Assembly (NCBI GenBank): GCA_937907975.1
Contig: CALEQS010000048.1
Coordinates: 1 to 14,257, forward strand
Direction of reading: 5' to 3'
DNA length: 14,257 nt
Source of the DNA: an uncultured Clostridia bacterium
GTDB lineage: Bacteria > Bacillota > Clostridia > Oscillospirales > Oscillospiraceae
The position numbers and the translations under genes were made by a program. A model generated the notes under the pieces. It was given only the letters and a program-made list of their open reading frames with translations, had not been told where the DNA came from and did not search any database. Below, in pieces: positions 7,254-14,257 of this stretch. Every line of letters begins with the position of its first letter. Within the stretch, counting starts at the first letter, position 1.

Positions 7254-10200
7254 TTACTGCTGCTGGGTGCAGGCGTAGAATGCGTCGATTTCAGCCTGTT
7301 CCCGGGTCATGCCCTTTTCCTCAAACTGCGCGATGGTCTGCATCATGCGGCTGTAATCGTGGGGCAAGATTTTTTTGAAGCTGGGCAGATAGTCCTCAAA
7401 GTTGTCCAGAATGCGCTGGCCCAGCGGAGAGCCGGTGGCGGCGACGTGCTCGGCAATCAGGCCGCGCAGCTCCTCGATGTCGAACTTCTGGGTGACGGGG
7501 CTCATGGACACCAGCGACTTGTTGACCCGCAGGTAGAGATCCCGGTCCTCGTCCAGCACATAGGCGATGCCGCCGCTCATGCCGGCGGCGAAGTTCTTGC
7601 CGGTGCGGCCCAGCACGACCACACGGCCGCCGGTCATGTACTCACAGCCGTGGTCGCCGGTGCCCTCCACGACGGCGGTGGCACCGGAGTTGCGCACGCA
7701 GAAGCGCTCGCCGGCCACGCCGTTGATAAATGCCTTGCCGGAGGTGGCGCCGTACAGCGCCACGTTGCCGATGATGATATTGTCCTCGTGGACGAACTTG
7801 CTGGCCTTGGGCGGATAGACGATGATCTTGCCGCCGGACAGGCCCTTGCCCAGATAGTCGTTGGAGTCGCCCTCCAGCTCCAGCGTCAGGCCCTTGGGGA
7901 TGAAGGCACCAAAGGACTGGCCTCCGCCGCCATAGCACTTGATGGTGTAGGTGTCGTCGCTCAGGCTGCTGCCGTGGAGCCGGGTAATCTCACTGCCGAA
8001 GATGGTGCCGAGGGTGCGGTCGGTGGAGGACACCTTCAGCTCGATATGCATGGGCTTGCCCTTCTTGAGGGCCTTGCCCATTTTCTCCAGCAGAATGGAC
8101 TCGTCCACCGTGCCCTCCAGCTTGAAGTCATAGACCTTTTCAGGCATAAAGTGGGTGTCCTTGCCGCTCTTCTGCCAGGTGTTGTCCAGCACGCGGCTCA
8201 GGTCCACCATGGCGGCCCGCTTGGTCACCATGTGCTCGCGCACCTTCAGCAGGTCGCTGCGGCCGGTCAGCTCGGCCAGCGTGCGCACGCCCAGCTTGGC
8301 CATGATCTCGCGCATCTCCTGGGCGATAAAGCGCATGAAGTTCTCCACATACTCCGGCTTGCCGCGGAAACGCTTGCGCAGCTCCGGATTCTGGGTGGCG
8401 ATGCCCACCGGGCAGGTGTCCAGATTGCACACGCGCATCATGACACAGCCCATGGTCACCAGCGGAGCGGTGGCGAAGCCGAACTCCTCAGCACCCAGCA
8501 GGGCGGCAATGACCACATCGCGGCCGCTCATCAGCTTGCCATCGGTCTCAATGACCACACGGGAGCGCAGATCGTTCTGAATGAGGGTCTGGTGGGTCTC
8601 GGCAAGGCCCAGCTCCCAGGGCAGGCCCGCATTGTGGATGCTGGTCTTGGGAGCCGCACCGGTACCGCCGTCATAGCCGGCGATCAAGATGACCTGTGCA
8701 CCTGCCTTGGCCACGCCGGCGGCGATGGTGCCGACGCCGGCCTCGGAGCACAGCTTGACGGAAATGCGGGCCTGGCGGTTGGCATTCTTCAGGTCGTAGA
8801 TCAGCTGGGCCAGATCCTCAATAGAGTAAATATCGTGGTGCGGCGGGGGCGAAATAAGGCTCACGCCGGGGGTGGAGTAGCGGGTCTTGGCGATCCAGGG
8901 ATAGACCTTCTGGGCAGGCAGGTGGCCGCCCTCTCCGGGCTTGGCGCCCTGGGCCATTTTGATCTGGATCTCATTTGCGGACACCAGGTACTCGCTGGTG
9001 ACGCCGAAGCGGCCGGAGGCCACCTGCTTGATCTGGGAGTTGCGCTCCGGGTCACGCAGACGCTCCGGGTTCTCGCCGCCCTCGCCGGTGTTGGACTTGC
9101 CGCCCAGATGGTTCATGGCGATGGCAAGACACTCGTGGGCCTCCTGAGAGATGGAGCCATAGCTCATGGCGCCGGTCTTGAAGTGCTTGACGATGGAATC
9201 CACGCTCTCCACCTCATCGATGGGCACACCGCCGTCTTCCGCGAAGCGGAAGTCCAGCAGGCCGCGCAGGGTGTGGGGCTTATTCTCGTCGTCCACCAGC
9301 GCGGTGTACTGTTTGAAGAGCTGATAGTCGCCAGTCTGGGCCGCGCGCTGGAGCAGATGAATGGTGGCGGGATTATAGAGGTGATCCTCCGCATTGGGGC
9401 CCTGACGGGACTTGTGGTCGCCGTGGCTGTCCAGCGTGGTGTCCACAGCCAGCCCCAGCGGGTCAAAGGCCTTGTTGTGGTTCTGGTCGACGATCTCCTC
9501 GATCTCCCTCAGGCCGATGCCGCCCACACGGGTGACCGTATTGGTGAAATACTGATCCACCACTTCCTGACTCAGGCCGATAGCCTCAAAGATCTGGGCG
9601 CCGCGGTAGGACTGGAGGGTGGAAATGCCCATCTTGGAGGCGATCTTCACAATGCCGTCCTTAATGGCGGTGCAGTAGTCGTTGATGGCCGCGTTGAAGT
9701 CCTTGTCCAGCAGGCCCACATTGATGAGCTCGCCAATGCACTCCAGCGCCAGATAGGGGTTGATGGCAGTGGCACCATAGCCCAGCAGGGTGGCGAAGTG
9801 GTGCACGTCTCGGGGCTCGGCGGACTCAAGGATCAGAGACAGAGCCGTGCGCTTCTTGGTGCGGATCAGGTAATCCTCAATGGCGGAGACGGCCAGCAGA
9901 GACGGAATGGCCACATGGTTTTCATCCACGCCCCGGTCGGACAGAATGATAATATTGGCACCATGGCGGTATGCCTTGTCCACCGCCACAAAGAGCTGAT
10001 CCAGCGCCCGCTTCAGCGGGGTGTTCTTATAGTAGAGCATGGAGACGGTCTCCACCTGGAAGCCGGGCTTCTTCATGTTCTTGATCTTCAGCAAATCCAC
10101 GCTGGTCAGGATGGGGTTTTCGATCTGGAGGGCGCGGCAGTTGGCCTCCCCCTCCCGCAGCAGGTTGCCGCCGGAGCCCACATAGACGGTGGTATCCGTG

Positions 10201-11810
10201 ACCACCTTCTCACGGATGGCGTCGATGGGCGGGTTGGTGACCTGGGCAAAGAGCTGCTTGAAATAGTTGAACAGCGGCTGATGGTTCTCACTCAGCACGG
10301 CCAGCGGGATGTCGATGCCCATGGCGCTGGTGGGCTCCGCACCGGCCTGGGCCATGGGGAGAATGGCCGTCTTGACGTCCTCGTAGGTATAGCCGAAGGC
10401 CTTGTACAGCCGGTCGCGCTGCTCCTGGGTGTGGCTGGCCACGCCCTTGTTGGGGATGGTCAGCTCATTGAGGGAGACGAGGTTCTGATCCAGCCACTCG
10501 CCATAGGGCTGGCGGCGGGCGTAGGTCTCCTTCAGCTCATCGTCGCCGATGAGCCGTCCGGCCACCGTGTCCACCAGCAGCATCTTGCCGGGCTGAAGGC
10601 GGGATTTCTTGACGATTTTCTCCGGCGCGATCTCCAGAACGCCCACCTCGGAGGAGAGGATGAGCTGGTCATCGTTGGTGATATAGTAGCGGGAGGGGCG
10701 CAGACCGTTGCGATCCAGTACAGCGCCCACGCAGTCACCGTCGGAAAACAGAATGGAGGCAGGACCGTCCCACGGCTCCATCATGGTGGCGTAATAGTGA
10801 TAGAGATCGCGCTTGGCGCGGCTCATATTCTCATCGTTGCTCCAGGGCTCCGGAATACATACCATCACGGCCAGCGGCAGGGGCATACCGTTCATCACCA
10901 TGAATTCCAGCGTATTGTCCAGCATGGCGGAGTCGCTGCCCTCGGCGTTGACCACCGGGAACACCTTGTCCAGATCGTCAGCGCTCATATAGTCGGAGGA
11001 CATGGTCTCCTCCCGGGACAGCATACGGTCGGCATTGCCCCGGATGGTGTTGATCTCGCCGTTGTGGAGGATGAAGCGATTGGGGTGGGCGCGCTCCCAG
11101 CTGGGATTGGTGTTGGTGGCGAAGCGGGAGTGCACCATGGCGATGGCGGACTCATAATCAGCGTCCTGCAGATCGGGATAGAATTTGCGCAGCTGGCCTA
11201 CGAGGAACATACCCTTATAGACCACAGTGCGGCTGGAGCAGGACACCACATAGGTGTTGTCGTTGGACTGCTCAAACTCCCGGCGGGCAACATAGAGCCG
11301 GCGGTCAAAGTCCAGGCCACGGGACAGGTTGCGGGGGCGCTCCACAAAGCCCTGCTCGATATAGGGCATACAGCTCAGTGCCTTCTCACCCAGCGTATCA
11401 GGCTGGATGGGCACCTTGCGCCAGCCGAGGAACTTCATACCCTCCTTCTCCACGATGATCTCGAACATCTTCTTGGCCTGATTGCGGCGCAGGGTGTCCT
11501 GCGGGAAGAAGAACATACCGATGCCGTAGTCCCGCTCGCCGCCCAGATGGATGCCCTGCTCCTCGGTGACCTGGGAGAAGAAGCGGTGGGAGATCTGGAG
11601 CAGAATGCCGACGCCGTCGCCGGTCTTGCCGGCGGCGTCTTTACCGGCGCGGTGCTCCAGCTTTTCCACGATCTTCAGGGCGTTGTCCACCGTGGCATGG
11701 GATTTGCGGCCCTTGATGTCCACCACGCAGCCGATGCCGCAGGCATCATGCTCAAACCGCGGATCATACAGCCCCTGCTGGGGGCCGCCTTCCGTTCTGA
11801 ATTCTTCCAT
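7254..11810 (-). CDS. gltB: Glutamate synthase large subunit GltB
   Basis: A 1518-residue enzyme that hydrolyses glutamine, channels the ammonia, and condenses it with 2-oxoglutarate to form glutamate. Parts in order: a 23-residue propeptide, then class II glutaminase starting at the nucleophile Cys24 (HDACGIGC), to about residue 425; the central domain at about 480-760; the FMN synthase domain at about 830-1200 with GYDGGTGAAP near 1043; the [3Fe-4S] cysteines 1122, 1128 and 1133 (CVMMRVCNLDTC); and the glycine-rich beta-helix at about 1270-1480. The length matches full-size bacterial GltB. The ATG (11808-11810) has only a modest site, AAAGGGGA, seven bases upstream. Twenty bases further upstream a terminator-like structure precedes the gene, so expression probably needs readthrough. 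Like gltD, it uses no TTA, CTA or TCA codons. Confidence 0.98.
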   Translation of the reverse strand: MEEFRTEGGPQQGLYDPRFEHDACGIGCVVDIKGRKSHATVDNALKIVEKLEHRAGKDAAGKTGDGVGILLQISHRFFSQVTEEQGIHLGGERDYGIGMFFFPQDTLRRNQAKKMFEIIVEKEGMKFLGWRKVPIQPDTLGEKALSCMPYIEQGFVERPRNLSRGLDFDRRLYVARREFEQSNDNTYVVSCSSRTVVYKGMFLVGQLRKFYPDLQDADYESAIAMVHSRFATNTNPSWERAHPNRFILHNGEINTIRGNADRMLSREETMSSDYMSADDLDKVFPVVNAEGSDSAMLDNTLEFMVMNGMPLPLAVMVCIPEPWSNDENMSRAKRDLYHYYATMMEPWDGPASILFSDGDCVGAVLDRNGLRPSRYYITNDDQLILSSEVGVLEIAPEKIVKKSRLQPGKMLLVDTVAGRLIGDDELKETYARRQPYGEWLDQNLVSLNELTIPNKGVASHTQEQRDRLYKAFGYTYEDVKTAILPMAQAGAEPTSAMGIDIPLAVLSENHQPLFNYFKQLFAQVTNPPIDAIREKVVTDTTVYVGSGGNLLREGEANCRALQIENPILTSVDLLKIKNMKKPGFQVETVSMLYYKNTPLKRALDQLFVAVDKAYRHGANIIILSDRGVDENHVAIPSLLAVSAIEDYLIRTKKRTALSLILESAEPRDVHHFATLLGYGATAINPYLALECIGELINVGLLDKDFNAAINDYCTAIKDGIVKIASKMGISTLQSYRGAQIFEAIGLSQEVVDQYFTNTVTRVGGIGLREIEEIVDQNHNKAFDPLGLAVDTTLDSHGDHKSRQGPNAEDHLYNPATIHLLQRAAQTGDYQLFKQYTALVDDENKPHTLRGLLDFRFAEDGGVPIDEVESVDSIVKHFKTGAMSYGSISQEAHECLAIAMNHLGGKSNTGEGGENPERLRDPERNSQIKQVASGRFGVTSEYLVSANEIQIKMAQGAKPGEGGHLPAQKVYPWIAKTRYSTPGVSLISPPPHHDIYSIEDLAQLIYDLKNANRQARISVKLCSEAGVGTIAAGVAKAGAQVILIAGYDGGTGAAPKTSIHNAGLPWELGLAETHQTLIQNDLRSRVVIETDGKLMSGRDVVIAALLGAEEFGFATAPLVTMGCVMMRVCNLDTCPVGIATQNPELRKRFRGKPEYVENFMRFIAQEMREIMAKLGVRTLAELTGRSDLLKVREHMVTKRAAMVDLSRVLDNTWQKSGKDTHFMPEKVYDFKLEGTVDESILLEKMGKALKKGKPMHIELKVSSTDRTLGTIFGSEITRLHGSSLSDDTYTIKCYGGGGQSFGAFIPKGLTLELEGDSNDYLGKGLSGGKIIVYPPKASKFVHEDNIIIGNVALYGATSGKAFINGVAGERFCVRNSGATAVVEGTGDHGCEYMTGGRVVVLGRTGKNFAAGMSGGIAYVLDEDRDLYLRVNKSLVSMSPVTQKFDIEELRGLIAEHVAATGSPLGQRILDNFEDYLPSFKKILPHDYSRMMQTIAQFEEKGMTREQAEIDAFYACTQQQ

Positions 11811-11830
11811 AATGTTTCCCCTTTCCGCAG

Positions 11831-11907
11831 AAAAAACGCCTCAATGGTGCGCGACAGCGCAGGGCACGGCTTCCCCGTCCCCTGACTGCCTCCCCATTGA
11901 GGCGTTT
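11831..11907 (-). terminator. Terminator-like structured leader before gltB (candidate attenuator)
   Basis: Reading with gltB, AAACGCCUCAAUGG (11907-11894) pairs perfectly over 14 bp with CCAUUGAGGCGUUU (11847-11834) and runs into six consecutive U residues (11836-11831), the form of an intrinsic terminator. The 46-base apical region is itself folded: CAGGG/CCCUG plus ACGG/CCGU enclosing a GGAAG loop (11860-11884), and UGCGC-UGUC-GCGCA (11848-11861) abutting the main stem. The element begins 39 bases after the dapL stop and ends 20 bases before the gltB ATG, with no room for a promoter in between. The opposite strand lacks a good T-run, so it acts in the gltB direction. It might instead be a dispersed palindromic repeat. 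Confidence 0.75.
11888..11903 (-). promoter_or_regulatory. Hexaloop hairpin overlapping the gltB terminator arm (possible ANTAR target)
   Basis: GCCUC (11903-11899) and GAGGC (11892-11888) form a perfect 5-bp stem around the six-base loop AAUGGG. Its 5' strand and loop are the same bases that form the 5' arm of the terminator, so the two folds exclude each other. ANTAR proteins are known to bind hairpins with six-base loops carrying A at position 1 and G at position 4, as here. Known targets have two such hairpins; I find only this one with a clean hexaloop. Confidence 0.4.
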
Positions 11908-11946
11908 CATTCTGATTTCCAAACCGTTAAAAGTTGAAGGTTTTCT

Positions 11947-13170
11947 TTATTTGCTCAGCAGCTTCTCGATGCGGGCAACCGCTTCCCTGGTGGCCTCGGC
12001 ATCGCCGAAGGCGGTGAGCCGGATATAGCCCTCGCCGCTGGGACCGAAGCCCGCGCCGGGGGTAGTGATCACATTGGCCTGCTCCAGCAGCAGCGTGAAG
12101 AAGTCCCAGGAGCTCATGCCGTCCGGGGTCCTGCACCAGACATAGGGGCTGTTGACCGCGCCGTAAACGGCCAGCCCACACTTCTTGAGGCCTTCCATAA
12201 TGACCTTGGCATTGGCACGGTAATAGTCGATATTGGCCTCGATCTCCTTCCTGCCCTGCTCGGTATAAATAGCCGCCGCGCCCTTCTGGATGATATAGGA
12301 CGCACCGTTGAACTTGGTGGTCTGACGGCGGTTCCACATATCCCGCAGGCTGACGCCCTCCCGCACCAGTGCGCGGGGCACCACGGTATAGCCGCAGCGG
12401 GCGCCGGTGAAGCCGGCGGTCTTGGAGAAGGAGCGGAACTCAATGGCGCAGGTCTTGGCGCCCTCGATCTCGAAGATGGAGTGGGGCACGCCGGGCTCCG
12501 TGATGAAGCGCTCGTAGGCCGCATCAAAGAGGATGATGGAGTCATGGGCGTTGGCGTAGTCCACCCAGGCCTTGAGCTGCTGGGCATTCAGCACCGTGCC
12601 GGTGGGGTTATTGGGTGAGCAGAGGTAAATGACATCCACAGTGCCTTCGGGCAGCGCCGGGGAGAACCCGTTTTCCGCCGTGGTGGGCATATAGTGGATC
12701 TTTGTCCAGCCCTGCCTGTCCTCGTCATAGTCCCCGGCGCGGCCGGCCATGGCATTGGTGTCCACATAGACCGGATAGACCGGGTCGCAGACGGCCACGA
12801 TATTATCCACACTCAGAATATCGCCGATGTTGCCGCAGTCGCTCTTAGCACCGTCGGAGACGAAGATCTCGTCCTCGGCGATGTCCACACCACGGGCGCG
12901 GAAGTCGTTCTCCGCAATGGCGTGGCGCAGGAACTCATAGCCCTGCTCAGGGCCGTAGCCCTTGAAGGTCTCTTTGTGGGACATCTCGTCCACCGCCTCG
13001 TGCATGGCGGAGATAACCGTCGGGACAAGGGGCAGAGTGACGTCACCGATGCCCATTTTGATGAGCTTTGCCTCTGGATGCTCCGCAGTGTAAGCGGCGG
13101 TGCGCCGGGCGATCTCAGAGAACAGGTAGCTGCCGGGCAGCTTTTGATAATTGGAGTTGATCTTAGCCAA
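11947..13170 (-). CDS. dapL: LL-diaminopimelate aminotransferase DapL
   Basis: A 407-residue PLP enzyme of fold type I that converts tetrahydrodipicolinate directly to LL-diaminopimelate using glutamate as amino donor, for lysine and peptidoglycan. The N-terminus MAKINSNYQKLPGSYLF is characteristic of DapL. SPNNPTG sits at 185-191, the cofactor-contacting Asp216 and Tyr219 are in ILFDAAYE, and the PLP lysine is K250 in SFSKTAGFTGAR. The length is normal. The start codon is TTG (13168-13170) with GGGAGGAAG upstream; the nearby ATG at 13185-13187 is in another frame and no in-frame ATG precedes it. It follows the ANTAR regulator gene by 38 bases with no terminator between them. Its use of glutamate explains a metabolic link to the glt genes downstream. 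Confidence 0.96.
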   Translation of the reverse strand: MAKINSNYQKLPGSYLFSEIARRTAAYTAEHPEAKLIKMGIGDVTLPLVPTVISAMHEAVDEMSHKETFKGYGPEQGYEFLRHAIAENDFRARGVDIAEDEIFVSDGAKSDCGNIGDILSVDNIVAVCDPVYPVYVDTNAMAGRAGDYDEDRQGWTKIHYMPTTAENGFSPALPEGTVDVIYLCSPNNPTGTVLNAQQLKAWVDYANAHDSIILFDAAYERFITEPGVPHSIFEIEGAKTCAIEFRSFSKTAGFTGARCGYTVVPRALVREGVSLRDMWNRRQTTKFNGASYIIQKGAAAIYTEQGRKEIEANIDYYRANAKVIMEGLKKCGLAVYGAVNSPYVWCRTPDGMSSWDFFTLLLEQANVITTPGAGFGPSGEGYIRLTAFGDAEATREAVARIEKLLSK

Positions 13171-13208
13171 TGGTATCTTCCTCCCATTTTTCAGTCCATA
13201 TATCGCGG

Positions 13209-13742
13209 TCAGAGCCGGTTCTCCAGCACCTGAATAGCAGTCTGCACCATCCGTGCGCCGCTGTCCATACTCTTTTTCTGGATATACCGGTGGGCCTCCT
13301 CTTCTGAAAGGCCGTCCCGCTCCATCAGGTGGCGCTTTGCCTTGGCCACCGCCTCATTTTCTTCTTCATTCCGCTTGGGCCGCATGGCCTTTTCCAGCCG
13401 GCGCCCCATCTGAAGCACCATATTGACGCTGGCACACAGGTCACTTTTGGAAACTGGCGCAGCCAGCTTGAAGATGTCGTCGCTCAGCATATCCAGCATA
13501 TCCTGCCGGGCGATCACCACCATGGTGCTGGCCGGGGGCAGATCGTAGAACAGATCTTCCGCTGAACCGTCCCGCAGCTTGTAGCCGCATACGATGGTGC
13601 CGATATGCTGTTTTGCGACCAGGCGCTTGACCTCGCCGCCGCTGCGAGCTTTGCAGCAGACGGCTACGCAGCCGCCCTCCAGAATGTCACAGATGCGCTC
13701 GCAGCTCTTTTCGCTCTCAAACGCAACAATGATTTTTTCCAA
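13209..13742 (-). CDS. ANTAR-domain transcription antiterminator with degenerate receiver
   Basis: A 177-residue regulator. Residues 3-105 resemble a response-regulator receiver fold (start MEKIIVAFESEKS). However, the phosphoacceptor position after strand 3 (TIVCGYKLRDG) has Gly53 or its neighbours rather than Asp, and the acidic pair after strand 1 is also not canonical, so phosphorylation is unlikely. A short linker leads to a C-terminal ANTAR RNA-binding domain at about 120-173, with the family pattern AKRHLMERDGLSEEEAHRYIQ followed by the conserved Ala/Arg helix (GARMVQTAIQVL). ANTAR proteins bind nascent RNA hairpins to prevent termination. An ANTAR regulator beside glnA and gltAB, called NitR in solvent-producing clostridia as I recall, is a known arrangement. 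The start is TTG (13740-13742), after an in-frame TGA; GGAGG lies 12 bases upstream. It is 41 bases after glnA. Confidence 0.92.
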   Translation of the reverse strand: MEKIIVAFESEKSCERICDILEGGCVAVCCKARSGGEVKRLVAKQHIGTIVCGYKLRDGSAEDLFYDLPPASTMVVIARQDMLDMLSDDIFKLAAPVSKSDLCASVNMVLQMGRRLEKAMRPKRNEEENEAVAKAKRHLMERDGLSEEEAHRYIQKKSMDSGARMVQTAIQVLENRL

Positions 13743-13783
13743 TCGGCATCACTTCCTCCCTCTCGTGCTGAAAAAATGGGGAA

Positions 13784-14257
13784 TTAGTATGCGATGATGT
13801 ACTTCTCCCGCTCCCAATTGGAGACGTGGGCACGGTACTCCTCCCACTCGGCCTTTTTGCTGTCCAGATAGGCCTGCCCGACGTGAGGGCCGAGGGTATC
13901 CATGACCAGCTGATCCTGCTGCATGAGCTCCAGCGCCTCGTTGAGGTCACCGGGTAGATCCTCGATCCCCTTGGCGCGGCGTCCGGCCTCGTCCATCTCA
14001 TAGAGGTTTTCCGTCACCTCGCTGGGCGGGGTCATGAAGCGCTCGATGCCGTCCAGGCCGGCGGCCAGGCAGACTGCCAATGCCAGATAGGGGTTGCAGC
14101 AGGGATCCGGGGAGCGCAGCTCCACCCGGGTCGCCTGTCCCCGCGCCGCAGGGATGCGGATGAGGGAGGAGCGGTTGGAGGTGGACCAGGCCAGATAACA
14201 GGGCGCTTCATAGCCGGACACCAGCCGCTTATAGGAGTTCACCAGGGGATTGGTGAC
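13784..14257 (-). CDS. glnA: Type I glutamine synthetase, C-terminal part (5' end outside window)
   Basis: The last 157 codons of glutamine synthetase, which makes glutamine from glutamate, ammonium and ATP. The fragment opens with VTNPLVNSYKRLVSGYEAP, a hallmark of the family. NRSSLIRIP and VELRSPDPCCNPYLALA of the active-site barrel follow, and it ends in WEREKYIIAY, close to the C-terminus of the B. subtilis GSI-alpha enzyme. The region after ENLYEMDEAGRRAKGIEDLP corresponds to GSI-alpha enzymes, with no adenylylation-site loop of the enteric GSI-beta type. That fits feedback or protein-level control instead of adenylylation. The frame is open to the window edge, so the start and promoter lie beyond 14257. 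No terminator separates it from the ANTAR gene, so the two are probably co-transcribed. Confidence 0.97.
   Translation of the reverse strand, partial: VTNPLVNSYKRLVSGYEAPCYLAWSTSNRSSLIRIPAARGQATRVELRSPDPCCNPYLALAVCLAAGLDGIERFMTPPSEVTENLYEMDEAGRRAKGIEDLPGDLNEALELMQQDQLVMDTLGPHVGQAYLDSKKAEWEEYRAHVSNWEREKYIIAY

Noticed and set aside
5742..11885. A stop-free plus-strand frame of about 2047 codons opposite gltD and gltB
   Set aside because: It is the exact reverse-complement codon register of the two glt genes and is open only because they avoid TTA, CTA and TCA. Its translation is low-complexity His/Gly/Ala/Leu-rich text with no domain, and it lacks a promoter and a proper ribosome site.
11764..11910. 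A 48-codon leader frame (starting MKRLNGEAVRGRG) across the structured element into gltB
   Set aside because: It has no convincing ribosome site, its start abuts the stem, and it has no run of Glu or Gln codons as expected for a classical attenuator peptide. It is Arg/Gly-rich, like a translated GC-rich hairpin.
11909..11938. Possible gltB promoter TTCAAC / CAGAAT in the dapL-gltB gap
   Set aside because: Both boxes match poorly with 18-bp spacing, and a start near 11902 would cut into the conserved stem, so I do not count it as supported.
12813..13187. ATG-started minus-strand frame MGGRYHW overlapping dapL
   Set aside because: It is out of frame with the clear DapL reading, and its product has no similarity pattern.

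Overview
This window reads as a piece of chromosome from an anaerobic, GC-rich low-branching Firmicute, most likely a Clostridia member of the Oscillospiraceae type (inference). The clues are strong GGAGG ribosome-binding sites, DapL-type diaminopimelate synthesis, a mini-RNase III, an RqcH/NFACT protein, a GSI-alpha glutamine synthetase without an adenylylation loop, and an ANTAR antiterminator beside glnA instead of a GlnR repressor. I see no mobile elements, CRISPR arrays, tRNAs or rRNAs.

Layout. Positions 1-468 carry the start of tsaB and all of tsaE (minus strand), the t6A tRNA-modification pair. A compact divergent promoter region (about 469-659) separates them from a plus-strand SEDS (FtsW/RodA/SpoVE) gene that ends at a strong two-way terminator (1857-1892). 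Facing it is a minus-strand operon: an EamA-type transporter, mini-RNase III (mrnC) and the ribosome quality-control factor rqcH. Next is a solitary plus-strand gene (5105-5704) for an unrecognised six-helix membrane protein, with its own promoter, a second two-way terminator and codon use unlike its neighbours.

The right half (5745-14257) is a nitrogen-assimilation cluster, all on the minus strand. In transcription order it is glnA (3' part only; it runs off the window), an ANTAR-domain regulator, dapL, a structured RNA element, gltB and gltD. GlnA and GltBD together form the GS-GOGAT ammonium assimilation cycle, and DapL draws its amino group from the glutamate produced.

The most interesting point is the 136-base gap between dapL and gltB. 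It holds a perfect 14-bp inverted repeat followed by six U residues, an intrinsic terminator 20 bases before the gltB start codon, so there is no room for a promoter after it. The 5' arm of that terminator can instead fold into a 5-bp hairpin with a six-base loop AAUGGG (A at loop position 1, G at position 4), the loop signature known for ANTAR protein targets. With an ANTAR gene two genes upstream, this suggests gltBD is controlled by antitermination. The second hairpin of the usual ANTAR pair is not evident, and the regulator's receiver domain lacks the phosphoacceptor aspartate, so the signal is open.
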